Assembly: GCA_029717555.1 (NCBI GenBank)
Contig: JAMDHS010000120.1
Coordinates: 1 to 51,616 of the forward strand
Origin: Peribolospora baueri
Lineage: Eukaryota; Basidiomycota; Peribolosporomycetes; Peribolosporales; Peribolosporaceae
Length of the DNA: 51,616 bases
Direction: 5' to 3'
The notes under the pieces are model-generated. The model worked only from the letters and a program-made list of their open reading frames with translations. It ran no database searches and was not told the DNA's origin. The number at the start of each line of letters is the position of its first letter. Within the stretch, counting starts at the first letter, position 1. Below, piece by piece: positions 1-12,417 of the stretch. The position numbers and the translations under genes were made by a program.

Positions 1-7
1 TGCTTCT

Positions 8-23
8 CCCCCCCCCCCCCCCC
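8..23. repeat. Poly-C tract in an intron
   Basis: A run of about 15 C residues precedes the cag acceptor of the first visible DUF2985 exon. A C-only tract is an unusual polypyrimidine tract and is error-prone to sequence, so exact length is unreliable. Confidence 0.8.
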
Positions 24-50
24 GGCGGCCTCCATCATCTCTGTCCGCAG

Positions 51-1449
51 CGATGGGGATCATCACAGTCATCTATGGCATCTGCGTTGTCTTCTGGGGA
101 AGCGCCATCGTGCTTTTTCTGCTCAGATGGATCAACCTGCACAATAAGCACGAACAGGATGTAAGGGCGCGCTTTCTGCAGTCTCGTTTCGTCTCCATTC
201 GATTCGGCGCTGCCTCTTCCGTTTCATTGCCTCTTCGTCGATCGACTCGGCCCTTTCTCTCCCTTTTCTGCCGTGCGCCCGGCATCTCTGGCTCGACAGT
301 GGATCGAAATCTCTTGCCAAGTTGTCAACGGCCTGTTCACCGTCACTGGCGTCGGTTTGATCCCTTGGCGAGCCATGGATACATACTGTGAGCGGACGGA
401 CTAGCATCCCGTCGTGCGTTGTCTTACCTTCTCCGCTCATTGCAAACTCTGTTTCTTTGCTCGCTTTCCTCTTGCCCATCCTCTACATCAGACATCATCC
501 GCATAGTACACTATCAACACTTATCCTGGCGACTTCGTCGCGAGCGCCAGCTCCCTAAACTCGAGGACCCTAACGACCTCCCGAGGACGGAAGAGGACAT
601 GATGGACGAGTAGTACAAGAAGGTGGAGGTGCTTAGCCCAAGGCAGCAGGCGACGCTGTTGGACATTCAAAAGAAGTTTAAGAACAGTCAAAGTTGGTAT
701 CGGGCGATGAGACTAGTACGCATAGAGTGAGTCGAACCTTTCATGATTAGATCGCCGGAGCGTCGGAGAGTGAATACATTGCGCGGATATATTGAGCTCT
801 GTCCGTCCATTTTGCGTGCCTTGTTGGAACCTGTTCGCTTGTCTATCGCCTCCCTTCACTCACGACGCTGTGTCTGCTGTCTTGCCTGCTCATCTACTCC
901 CTCTAATCGCTTTTGTAGGCCTTCCCCATCTCATACGCTCTCGCCATTCGCCTTCTCACCGATGGAAACTCATTCTTCCAGTGAGTGTTTGTTCATCGTA
1001 TCCAAGATAGCGATCCAAACCTGCATACGGGACTTCGGCTCCGTTAACATTTCTTCTTGCACCCATTTTTGCAACCTGGTTCTGCCCTCAACCCCCTATT
1101 ATCTGATTTTCCTCTTGCCTCAACCACCATCAGGTGCATTCTCTGTGGAGTGATGTGGGGCCTTCGCTACTATAATCGGCCTGCCTGGACGACAGGCAGC
1201 CTCATCCCTCTCTCCTTCCTCTGCGGGATCGGAGCGGCCGTGCTTATTTGGAAGGGAGGGGAGAAGACTAAGAAAAAGGAGGAGGTTGAGCAGATGTTGC
1301 TCGACGCGTTCGATGCTGATCAGATGGAGCAGCAGCACCGACGGCAACAAGAGCAGGAGGGAGAAGGCGCGAGTTCGAACGGGACTGAAGGACGCGATTG
1401 CGGCGACAAAGCGGCCGACGATGGTCGACAAGAGAAGGGTAAACGATGA
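51..1449 (+). pseudogene. DUF2985 membrane protein gene, 5'-partial, apparently broken
   Basis: Exons read as 51-160, 300-387, 492-726, 919-980 and 1134-1449. The first exon follows a cag acceptor at 48-50, so the gene probably starts upstream of the window. Family hallmarks are WIEISCQVVNGLFTVTGVGL, the DETSTHRAFPIS stretch and CILCGVMWG followed by PAWTTGSLIPLSFLCGI, which matches fungal DUF2985 multi-pass membrane proteins of unknown role. The C-terminus is a charged, Gln/Glu-rich tail. Two things disturb exon 3: an in-frame TAG at 611-613 in the middle of a conserved charged segment, and a one-base frame slip near 703 between WYR and DETSTHR. Flanking exons are otherwise intact and splice sites are clean, so this is either a young pseudogene or assembly error. 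No intron I can propose removes both problems. Confidence 0.7.
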
Positions 1450-1971
1450 ATGAATGCGTATTGTGGGAGCCACCCACCCTTCTCCCGCGCTGCGCGACGC
1501 ACGGACGAGCGACTGCTTTCTGCTTAGCCGTCTTCCATCTTTTCACCACCTTCGCATCGTCCTCACCCCTTACGTTCCTTGCCCGCGCGCTTTCTTTCCA
1601 AACCGCTCACTGCCGGCGTCTACATGGTGTCGCGTAGCTGCAGATTATAGAGGGACATTTCCTGCTAGCTTCTGTTCTGGATGTAGGGCTTTTTCTCGTG
1701 TTTCGTTCTTGCCTTTTGTATGCTTATAGTAGTCGGACGCTTCTTGGATGTCTATGGAATAGACAATGGCTCACGTCGGGCCCCCGCTCGTCACACCTCC
1801 ATCTTATCTGCCGCAGCGAGAAGGTACGATCGAAATGAATTACCTGTTCGCGCTGGGTTGCGCATGGCCGGCGACGCCGACGACTGAACATTCCATCTCC
1901 TCGTCCTGACGCCAGCCGTCATCCTCGCTCCTCTCCTCGCTCTTGCGTGCCCTCGCCCGCCGAATCTCATC
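1450..1971. other. Intergenic, DUF2985 to BST1
   Basis: About 520 bp between two plus-strand genes. It should hold the 3' end of the first gene and the promoter and 5' UTR of the next. I see no gene, repeat or clear TATA box in it. Confidence 0.6.
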
Positions 1972-4900
1972 ATGGCGGGCGAAGCACACCCGGCCCCGCT
2001 CCGGCACCTCCCTCTGCTTCTCAATACGCTCGTCTCTCTCCTCCTCCTGCGGGCTATCTCTCGTTCTTTTCTCGAGACCCAGTCACTTTTGTCACAAGAG
2101 AAAGGATGTAGGATGAGTTGGATGAGCCCCAGCTACGTGAGGCAGGTGTACTTTGATCACAGGTGGACGAGATTGAGCGGAAAGTATAGCCTCTGGCTGT
2201 ACAGGGAGGTGGGATACGATAGAGGGCAGGAGGTGAGTGGAGACGTCGGACGGAGCTCGACGCTCCATTCGGCTTCTTCGTCGACCACACTGAACGACTC
2301 CGATTTGTATTTTGGGTCACAGCCCACAGGAACACCGGCCCTCTTCATCCCCGGCAACGCGGGCTCGTATGCCCAAGTACGATCCATTGCCTCGTCCTCT
2401 GCGCGGCAATTCTACAGCTTACATGACGGCAGGCAAGAGATCGCCAACCCAGCTATCGTAGCGAAAGGAGTCAAGAATGTTGATTGGTTTACCGGTTCGT
2501 GACGGGTCCCTTTCTCGTGGAGTACAGTCCGTGGTCAAGAGCGTGGATCCGACCTTTCCTCCGTCGTCTTTCTGATCGTCGCTCTTTCTTCTCTTGCGAA
2601 CGAACGATCAGTTGACTTCAATGAGGACTTCTCCGCTTTTCATGGCCCAACGCTTCAGGAGCAAGCCGAGTACCTGAACGATGCTATACGCTATGTCCGT
2701 TCGCTCTACCCGTCCTCATCGAACCTCACCGTCCCATTGGTGGGCCACTCCATGGGCGGACTTGTGGCGAGGCTCATGCCCCTTTCGACCAATTACGAGC
2801 CAGGGAGCGTGAGTTCAATTGTCACGCTCAGCACGCCGCACGTCGTGCCCCCAGTGCCGTTCGATAGGCGCATAGAGCGCATCTATTCCACTGTCAACCG
2901 TGCTTGGCAGAGTTTGGCCAAATCCGACCCCGCCGAAGAGCAGGGAGCGGCACCGCATCCCTTGAAGAACACGTTGCTAGTGAGCATTGCTGGCGGAGCG
3001 TCTGACACGCAAATCAACTCAGATCCTACGACGCTCTACACGATTGCGCCGGCGTCGCACTCGCTCAGCTTGTTCACAACCAACATTCCGAGGCTATGGA
3101 GCTGCGTGGATCACCTTGCGATGGCGTGGTGCGATCAGCTCAGGGAGAGGGTCGCGAGAGGCGTTTTGGAGGGACAGGCTTGGGGGCCCGGTGGGGTCGG
3201 CGTCAGTGGAAGGACGGGAGAGGAATTGCTGCGGAGGCGAAGAGAAGGATGGCGGAGACTATTGCTCGCAGGCGTGGGGGACAAGCTGGAAGACTCGGAC
3301 AGGGATCGGAAACACGAAGGCATTCAAACCGTCCACGTCGACGGGGACACGGTGACGGTACCATTCAAAAGTCAGTTCTCTTGGCCTTCTCCTTCGCATG
3401 CCGCTCCAGACCCCTCAAAGTCGTATGTCTTCCCGTTTGACGCGAGTCGGCCCGCCCACTTCACCCTGTTGACCAACGTTAACATTGAAGAGCCGAGCGA
3501 CTTGCTCGTTCAACTTTGCGCGTCGGTGCACAAGCCGACCGCTTCACCTTCAGTCGATGGCCCGCAGCTGACCAACAATCAAGAAGTGCTCGAGTGTCAA
3601 CGCGTTTCTCCACACACTTTCACTGTCCTCCCACCCACTCGCTCAGACGCTAGCAGAATGCGGCCTTTTCCATCGCCCGATGAACACTACATTGGACGCG
3701 AGGTGGACCGATGGCTGGACCTATCATTGGAGGACGTGCTTCGCGGCCGCACAGATAAGAACGCCACAACCTTTGTACGCGTCAAGTTCCTGCAGGGGAT
3801 TGAAGGAATGATCGGTTCCTTTGTTAGGGCTGGTTGGACGCTGGAGGAGGAGAGGAGGACAGTCGTATCTGCAAGCAAGCTCGGTGAGTCTCTCGGCCCA
3901 TCGAAAATTTTCCGCCTGGAGCCAATGATTGTAACCATCCTTCTGGAATCGCCTTGCGTTTGCTACTCTGTCCACCAAAGGTATGGCCATACGTGGAGTG
4001 AGTCTCACGCCAACAATGGCAGGCAAGTCTTCCGTCTTCACGGAATTCGAGGTACCAGCGATGGACAGCTCTCTCTTGGCGTACAACCTCCACATCGAGC
4101 GGTCCTCCTGCGGTCTCGACCACAGAGCCTTCCGTTCCCTCCTGCGCCACTTCACCCCTTCGACGAACGACGCACGCTACTTCCCGCTCTTCGACAACAC
4201 CGACGTCGAGGACATCCCCATCGGCTTTCACGCTTCCTCGCCTTTCTTGCCTCGTCGCTCGTCCATGTGGTCAGACAACGCCCTCCGGTTACAGGTGTGG
4301 AGGCACCCAGACGCAGATCCTTTATGCGTCCCAGAATTCGATAAGGCGGAAATCCGAATAAATTGGTTCGCTACTGCAGGGAGGATGGTAATGCGTTATA
4401 GGATCGCGGGCGTGGCGCTGCCTATCGCCATAGTCGGTTTGACGGCGAGGAAGCAGTGGGCGGAGTTTGGAAGTACCGGTACGTGTGTGTCTCCCTCGTC
4501 TCATCAGTCCTTCGAGCTAGAGCACTCCGAATGGTTTAGAGGTAGGCGCGATTGATCTTCCTGATATCTGTTGCACTGGTGGACCTCGTCGCTCCCCACA
4601 GGCCATTTTCCTCCCTTTTTCGGAGCCTTGTCGGCCGTCGCACGCGAGACGCTACCGCTCTTCCTTGCAGCGAGCTCCGTGCTCCCCATCCTGCAAGCCT
4701 GGCTTCTCTCCGGACCCCTTTCGGACCGATCCTCCACTTCGCTCACTTCAAGTATATTTGAAGACATGCTGCTTGGCAACGACGACGCCTTCTTCTGGTG
4801 GCTCGTCCCACTTGGCGTTCTCCTCGCCGTCGGCATCGTCGCATGCGTGGGAGCGGCGTTGGAGGCCTTGGTGTGGTGCGCAGCGCGGTTAATGAGGCTC

Positions 4901-5851
4901 GTTCGCGCTGTCGGATGGTGAGATGTGTTCGCTCAATTGTCCGCTCGTCCCCTGACGTTGTTATCGTCGTCCTTCGCTCACTACCTCACCTATCCCCTCA
5001 TTACTCAGGCCAAGAGATAGCGTCGACCTCCGCCGCCCGCAGCAGTGGGCATCGATGGCGCTGCTCTTCCTCCTCGTAGCCACGTATCTCCCCTATCAAT
5101 TTGCCTTCCTCTCCGCATTCCTCCTCCACCTCGTCACCTGCGCCCGCTCGAGCCCTGCCAAATATTCTCTCTCCCCATCGCCTTCCTCCACTCCTGCACA
5201 TCCTTGTTCACCCTTCGCCGTCCGCCAAGCGACGAACCGCGCGCATTACCACGCCTCTCTCCTTCATCTCATGCTCTGGCTTCTTCCAATTGTGGCACCA
5301 GTATTAGTGGTCTGGGTCCGAAACCTCATGGTCAACTGGAGAGAGCCATTCTCATCGGATCACAACGTGCTGCAGATTGCTCCCGTGCTTTTGCTCATTC
5401 ACTTGACTGGCGCCGGGAGAGGACCCGTGCGGCTCTCTGGACTGTGAGTATCCCTCTAGTCTCCCACGTCTTCTTTCCGTCAGTTCGTATGCCCTTCTGG
5501 ACGTACGATGGACGTGAGCATACCGTGTGCGAGACCCCAGAGTTGACCACAACTTCTGTGCGCCCCAACTTCACCTTCTCTCTTGGCAGACGAACGATGA
5601 ATTTGGCCCTGACTGGCCTTCTCTTGGCCATCTCCCTCTTTGCCCTCCTCTTTGGCGTCCGGCACACTTACCTCCTTTACTACCTTGTCAACCTCTTCTT
5701 TTCGCTCCTCATCTTCTCCCATTGGAGAGGTTCGCCTTCTTCGTCCTCGACCTTCTCATATGCGGGCCTGGCGGGTGAGGAAGACGACGACTCAGAAGGG
5801 CCAGCGGCAGGTGCGGCTGGGGATGGGGTTGTGGACGAGGAGCTGAAATGA
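1972..5851 (+). CDS. BST1: GPI inositol deacylase, BST1/PGAP1 type
   Basis: Six exons: 1972-2494, 2612-3883, 4023-4478, 4602-4917, 5009-5443, 5590-5851, giving 1,087 aa. In the family this ER membrane enzyme removes the acyl chain from the inositol of freshly attached GPI anchors, which is needed for ER exit and quality control. Residues about 13-27 form an N-terminal membrane anchor. The lipase part contains a LFIPGNAGSYAQVRS oxyanion/GxxG region and the nucleophile elbow GHSMGG with Ser about 221, followed by VTLSTPHVVPP. The C-terminal third has several hydrophobic membrane segments, including VVWVRNL and FSSDHNVLQIAPVLLLIH, which match the conserved C-terminal region of BST1. Length fits the family. 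For exon 3 the acceptor could instead lie at 3980, adding about 14 residues in the same frame; the cag at 4020-4022 is more usual. Confidence 0.95.
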
Positions 5852-6394
5852 GGATGGACTCGAGATTATGGACGGCGTGACATTAGAAGATGCGCTATCG
5901 TTTTTGTTTGGTCCGAGTGCAAATTCAAGGTCGCTGATAGTGCCCCCGGATATGCCTTGTCGTCCCCGCCCTATCTATCTCGCTTCTTTTGACCGAACGC
6001 CATCGTCGTCGAGCCGTCTTCGGAAGGGATTCCTGTCAAGAGTTTCCAGTCCCAGAGACCACATCCCGGCTTCATGCGCCTGCGATTTCTTGAGAAGATC
6101 TTATTATTGTCTCTCAAGGTCTCTCATGAAAATGAAGGCACCGCTTGCTCGCCACGTGGCCTCCCACCCTCCGCCGCGTGGCTTCGATCGCAGCGCGACG
6201 TTGCGCGACTGCGTCGACAGCGGAGAAGAACGTCGTCGTTAACTCCACCACGCTCGACGACCGCTTCATACCCTCGGCTGGTTTGATCACCTTCCGATAC
6301 CCAACGAAGCCATCGTCTACTCCAGTCTTCCGGCCAACTCATATAACCATCGCAGCCGGCACGTAATCCCAGAGCACTCGCGCACGAGGATACC
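5852..6394. other. Intergenic, BST1 to F-box gene
   Basis: About 540 bp between two plus-strand genes. Pyrimidine-rich, with no recognisable gene. It presumably carries the BST1 3' UTR and the promoter of the F-box/WD40 gene. Confidence 0.6.
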
Positions 6395-9300
6395 ATGTCC
6401 TCAACGGCCGTTGGCGGGCCTCGCCATCCGCCCTCCCCCTCGGCCTCCGTCGGCAGCGTCAAAAGCCGCGCCGCCTTCTTTGAGAATGTGGCCGTCTCTA
6501 CCTCTCCCTCCTCCTCCGCGTCTCCTGCCGTCGTTGCTGGCCCTGGTCCGGCGGGCTTTGCGTCGTCGAGGTCCATGTCTAATGCTAGTATTCGGAGCAG
6601 CGAGTCAGGCCAACCCGGAGGCGAAGGTGGAGAGCGAGGTGACGGAGGAGAGCAGGAACCATACCAGCGCACTCGCGCCGATCACCGACTGTCGCTCAAC
6701 AGTGTAGGCAGTAACGTTTCCGGATCTGGCAGCTCTCGCGTGCCGCCGACGGCGGTCACTCCTGTCTTTCCTCGTCGGTCCAGCATCCCTACGGGGCCCA
6801 CTCATCGGCAGAGCTTTATACCCATGCCTACCTCGTCTGGAACGGTCTTCTCCGCGAGGAGAGACAGCGTCGACTCGCCTACGACGCCCAAGCCTGCTGG
6901 TAACGGCAAGGCCACCGGAATCACGGAAAGGCAGCCGCAAGTGCCGCGCTCCGCTTCTCCTTCCGGCTCGACGGGCACCGAGAAGGATCTCAACTTGGCC
7001 GAAATGAAAAACATGAGTGGGACTTCTCATCCCAGTGGCGGTGCGCACGTCGCCCGTTCGGTTTCCGTCGGCGGCGGAAGGGTGAACAGTATGGTAGGCG
7101 CCTTGAACCGTCGTGTCACATCGGACTCGGTCTCTGTAGCCCTCTCTGCCTCTTCAAAGGAAAGAGAAGGCAAAGGAAAACCCCTTTCGATGGACTTTGG
7201 GAGCAACAAGGGCGGGAGGGGATCGGGTTCCGTAGTGGGGATCGGATTGCCAGGTATTCAGGATGAGGGGATGGGAGACGATGATGATGTCTTTGATGAA
7301 ATGACGGAGATTGAGGCAGAGGACGTGGATGAGGATGTGAGTGTCTTCTGCCTTGCTTGGCCCTGTGCTTTCTCGGCCATTTCTGCGGACCGAGCTGAGC
7401 ATTCATCTTTCCTCCCCTTTCCCTGTCCGTTCGGCTGGCGCCTCCGCACACTCCTTCTCGCCGTAGGTCCAAGCGGCCTTGACGACGGTCCGCTCAACCT
7501 ACTCCTCCCGCCTAACGAAATACAAGCGCCTCTTAGAGGCCACTCAAGTCAACTACGCAAGCCAGCTTCATGCGCTCCAGGCTGAGAACAGGGAACTCAA
7601 GGCTGCGAGGGGCAAGGAGAGACGGGAGTGGGAGGAGAGAATGGCGAGGATGACTGGGTTGGAGGGCGTGGAGAAGGGGAGAGTCGGGAGGAGGGTGGTG
7701 AGTTCTCGTCCATGTTTAGACGAAGGAGGACGCGCAAGTGTGTGTACATGCGTGACATCCCTGCCGACCGTTCTTCCTTTTTATCTGGCCCCGGTAGTCC
7801 CTCCTTTCCAGCTCAAGTTCAGGAGACGTTTCAAGCGCTGTGCCCCTCTTTGATGCCTCCGTGCTTACGCTCCGCAATGGTACTTTCGACGAGGCAGCCA
7901 TAAAAACCCAGGTGCGCAAGCTCGGTCCGGGAGCGAGATTGAAACTGTGAGTGGAAGGACCCACTTTCTTCTGTGAATGCGGTGTCCTCCCCTTCCATCT
8001 TCGAACCGTTCCTCTACGCTTCGCCCCAAATTCGCTCACCTCAGTAAATTCCTTCTCTCTTCCTGATTAGCGTCCACATCATCCTGGATGCCTGCATGCC
8101 CGGCGACATCCCTGCCATGCAAGCCCTCCTCTCTCGCTATGTCCGCTCCACTTTCGATATCATCGGAAACATGCCCGACGATGTGGCCGCAAAGGTGCTC
8201 GAGAGGCTCGAGGTTCGAGAGTTGCTCAAATGTCGGCTGGTGAGCTAGCGAAGTATTTTGGTTTCGTCGTCGGTAGTTCGGATTTACGCTCCTTCCGAAA
8301 GTTGGCCGACCATCCCTCCTGTCTCACGCGGTCTCCCTTTCAGGTCTCCCAAAAGTGGAAGGTTTTAACGCAAAATCCCTCGATCTGGCGCTCATACTGC
8401 CTCTCCCTCACCGCTACTGACCCAGTGCCCTGCCCCTCGCCAGCCTCGCCACAAGGCTGGGAACCACTGTACCGAGGTCTGTACTACCGCGAGAGAAACT
8501 GGTCCCGCGGCCTTGCTCAGCGCATAGACCTTCTCAACGGCCATACCAACTTCGTCACGAGCATGCAGCTCAAAGATAATCACACACTCGTAACCGGCAG
8601 CTATGACGAGAGCATCAGGCTGTGGGACTTGAGGACGTTGGAGTGCAGGAAAGTGCTCAAAGCGAAAGCTATTTCTTGCCTTGATTTCTTACCCGAAGGT
8701 GAGCGAACGATGCGGTCCTGCTTTACGGCTTGCTTCGTTTCTTTTTCCTTCCGCACTCGTCTGAGTCCTGGCTCAATGACATTGTATTCGGCCACGTGTC
8801 TGCCTACGGCGGCGATTCCTGCTTCCTTGCAGCTGGCGTCCTCTGTGCCGGGTTATATGACAGCGGCCGGGTGATGGTCTGGTCCAGCAAGAACTGGCAG
8901 CTGCTTAATACGCTTTCAGGACATAATCGTGGCATCCGATCTGTCGCCATTAACAGACATTACCTTGTTTCTGTTGGGCAGGTGAGTGAATCGTCGTGGG
9001 AACAAAGACCTTTTGCGTGTGGCGTCAGCCTTGACTTGAACTCACGCGTCCAACTTCCCGCCCCCCCCCCTCCCATTTGTTTACTGGCTGCCACTGATCG
9101 TACAGGACAAAGCCATCGTCGCGTGGGATTGGCAGCGTGGAACCAAAGTCGTACGTTTCGGCCAGCAAACCAATCTGAGCTTGGGCGTCAGCATCGTGGA
9201 CCGGGATAAGATCGTGGCCGTCACCGTCGATGGCGTCATTCGTACCTTTAGCATCGCCAAACGGGCCATGATTGGCGAGTATCGACTCACGAAGTTTGGG

Positions 9301-11107
9301 GGCGACGATCGATTCCTGTCGTCGAAGCTCGAGGGCATAGGGACCAGCTCGACGATGCTGCAGTGAGTCGCGTTACGTGGCCACGTAATCATGGATCGCA
9401 TCGATACTCATGAGGAGCTCTGTACCTGCTCAGATGGTTCGCTGCACACTCGAACACGATGACCGTTGCGTCCAAGAACCTCGTCGTCCACCTCGAATGG
9501 CAGGAAACTGTCGTGCCTGAAGACGAAGGCGCTCCGACGGCCGGGAGGGAGAAATCGGGAACGAAGGGCCTGGCGGAGAGGCAGGCATCGCGTTCCGGGA
9601 CGCCTGTCGGTCGTCGTACGTCCACGGGCCGACCGACGTCGATGGTCGCTCCTTCCAGTACTCCCCCTGCTCGGAGTCGTACCCTCAGCACGGCCTCGTC
9701 GGCGTCAGCACGCTCGAGTATCGTCCGGTCTACCACTATGACCCGCGAAGGCAGCATCAAGGGCAGCACCGGTAGTCCTCGCGTATCCAGCTTTGCTGAG
9801 TCGCCTGGCGGTCCTCTGAATCAAGGCCAGCAGCAGCGGAGCGATGTTGGCGGTGGGGACGCACCGCTGAGCCCCTCAGCCTCCATATCCGCTCTGCCGA
9901 GTCCGGGCCTTCCGCGGACGCGTATCGCGCCAAACCTGGCGCAGCCTCCTAAGCTCGTGAGCCTTCTCCAAACGCCGGACATGGCCACGGGTTGCACTGA
10001 TTCGGGTAAGCGAAGGGTGGTAAGCGCTACGAGATTCTCCAGTAGGACGGGCGCCGATCGGAGGCTGTTTTGCAGCACGTTCGATATCGAGGTTGAATCG
10101 AGGAGAAGAAGTGGTGGTGGTGCCAACTCGAGTGGTCATGGAGACGGTGCGGAGGCTGGCGAGGATGAGAGTGGCACCGGAGAAGGAGGCGCGGAGCGAA
10201 CCGGTGACGAAAATGATAACCATGAGAGCGTCGTTCCCGTTCGTGGTGCATGGAGGGCCATGGCGGGCCAGCTGGCGGTGCCCACGAAAAACCCGATGGC
10301 AATGGTTTTGGATCATGAGAAGGTGAGCTTCTTCGAGGTGGTGCGGATGAGCGGACAAAAGCGCGAACCACTCGATCTAATCCGCTATTCCATGCGCTCT
10401 TTGCCCATTATGATTGTTCGTAGGTCATCGTCGGCTGCGCCGATGGAACGGTGTACAGCATGAACTTTGTTGGCGATACGTACGGCCCCAAAGACGACTT
10501 TTCGGAATCGGAGGAGGGGGACGAGGCGGTGGGGGACGTGTCCCTGGATCCGAACGAGGTATCGCGCGACCTGCCTCCGCCGGCTTCGGTCACGGGCTCT
10601 GATGAAGAAGATGTTGACGAAGAGGAGGCGGCAGAAGACGCTGACTACCTCGACGACCTGCCCGAAGGCTACAGCGCGGACGGCAACGATGCCGTGATCG
10701 AAGCGCTAATGCTCGCAAAGCGGGCCGAGGAGCATTCCGCGGCTGACGACGGCTCGAGCGTTCAAGGCTCGCCGAGGAGCGTGACGGGGGCGGCGAGGCG
10801 CAAGAAGTCGGCGGCGACGTCTGGCCTTCTAACGCCCACCAAGTCGACCCTGCGACGTTCGTCCACGCCCAGCGGCACCGGCGGTTTAACCTTGCCGACG
10901 AGCCCCAGTCCGAGCTCCGCTGGCTCTCGACCGGGTGGTGAAAGATCGGATTTGACATCCAGCGTCGGCACCCGTTCGTCCGTCTCTCCTTCGCTGTCGC
11001 CCAACGCGGCTCGGTCGCCTAACGCGCGCACGATCCGGGGGGCTAGTCCAAGCGTAAAGGTGACCGCGTCAACGCCGCTACGGACTAGGAAACAGAGTGG
11101 CGCCTGA
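6395..11107 (+). CDS. F-box/WD40 repeat protein with coiled coil
   Basis: Nine exons: 6395-7336, 7467-7697, 7798-7946, 8071-8239, 8344-8698, 8833-8981, 9106-9362, 9434-10322, 10424-11107, giving 1,274 aa. Order: a Ser/Pro-rich disordered head (1-300); a coiled coil around 315-385 (STYSSRLTKYKRLLEATQ onward); an F-box near 475-515 (NMPDDVAAKVLERLEVREL then VSQKWKVL); then WD40 blades from about 555 (LNGHTNFVTSM, GSYDESIRLWDL, LSGHNRGIRSVAI, DKAIVAWDW). The last about 450 residues are Ser/Thr/Pro-rich and acidic, with one more blade-like strand (VIVGCADGTVYSMNF). F-box proteins load substrates onto SCF ubiquitin ligases through Skp1, with the WD40 propeller binding the substrate. Which orthologue this is (Met30, Cdc4 or Pof types) I cannot tell; the long head with coiled coil is not typical of those. 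Confidence 0.88.
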
Positions 11108-11640
11108 GCCCCCGGGGGGGGATAGTTTTTTCGTTCGTTTTCTCGTTCATCCTTCCAGGCAGGCAAGGCAGGTCCCAGTTTCCCACCTCGTCCGTCCTCA
11201 TTCAACTCTTTTCTTTTCCCTGTCGCATATCTTTCCCTCGGCGGACCGGAGTTATATCCCTCCCCTTCCCTCCCCTTCTCTGAGCAATGCAATTCTTCCG
11301 TCCCCTTTGCGAAAAATCCATGTGGAACCGAAAAGAAGCGAGCGAGGACGAGTGGGGTAAGCTAAGGGTCGAAAAGCGGAAATCCAGCCGAAGAAAGCTG
11401 CCCGGCTGGGCCGACATCACGTCACATCACATCATATCGCGCGCGCGCGCCAAGGAGGAAGAAAAGGAGGAGGAGGCGGAGGGGGGATCGGTTCGGATCG
11501 GTTCGGTTCGGATGGATGGATGGACGGTCCGGCTTGCCCTTCCTCGCCCTCGCCCTCGCCCCGCCCTGCCGGCCGGCCATACCTATATAGACGCCGCCGC
11601 TCGCTCTTGGCCCGCCTACGAGGAGCCAGCCATCCAGCCA

Positions 11641-11669
11641 GCAAGCAAGCAAGCAAGCAAGCAAGCAAG
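11641..11669. repeat. (GCAA)n microsatellite
   Basis: Seven head-to-tail GCAA units, preceded by a CCAGCCA-type run. Confidence 0.95.
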
Positions 11670-12370
11670 GCGGGCGGGGCGAGCCTCTTCCGTTCCGAGC
11701 CGAGGCGATACGAGTAAAGCCAGTGGGAACTTTGATATGGATAGATGGGAAGGGATGGGATGAACAGCTCGGCTCGTTCGGCAGTCGTGATTTGCATTCG
11801 TTCGTTCGTTGCGGAAAGAAAAAAGAAAACGCTTCCTCTCCGCCTCCGCTGGATGTACGAGGACGAGGGGTGGAGAGGAACAAGGCGTAGGCAGGGGGGA
11901 AAGCAAAGGAAGCGACGGAGCTGGAGACTGAGAACTGACCAAGACGAAAGAGAAGAAAAGATGATATGCGTACAGGGATGGAGAGAAGAGAGAAGGAGAC
12001 GGACGGAACGGTGCCGGTGACGAGGTGACGGACGAACGAAGAGCGGTGAAGAAACCGTAACGCGAGAAGGGAGAGGGCTCGACCAAACAAGACACACAAA
12101 CCAACACCCAAACACGGCGGAGCAGGACGAAGAAAAAAAAAGGGGCGCAGAAAAATGACAAGACGGGGACAAAGATGCGACGTACGGCCGGCCGACAACC
12201 ACCCAACTCGCTGCCCGCGCGTTCGTGTTTGTTTGAACGGGCCGAGGGCCGTCTATGGTGGTGGCGAGGCGGGGCGAAGGGGTGTGTCCGGTCGTCATTC
12301 GAGTGGCGCGGCGCGGCGGTGGGAAGGACGAATGCGCACAGGCGAACGATGCGATGGAGATGTGCGGGGA

Positions 12371-12392
12371 ACGGACGGACGGACGGACGGGC
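12371..12392. repeat. (ACGG)n microsatellite
   Basis: Tandem ACGG/GGAC units just downstream of the CBM21 gene stop codon, likely inside its 3' UTR. Confidence 0.9.
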
Positions 12393-12417
12393 GGACGGCG
12401 ATGCTGTGCAACTCGAA

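Larger units (their letters stand above)
11108..12417. other. Gene-free, repeat-rich intergenic region
   Basis: About 1.3 kb between the converging F-box/WD40 and CBM21 genes. No credible gene: the open frames here are low-complexity. It holds simple repeats (GCAA, GGAT, GGAC/ACGG, TTCG units) and purine-rich blocks, and must contain both 3' UTRs. Confidence 0.6.

Noticed and set aside
3981-4022. Alternative BST1 exon 3 start at 3981
   Set aside because: Frame-compatible but uses an aag acceptor and adds residues not expected in the family; kept as a minor alternative.
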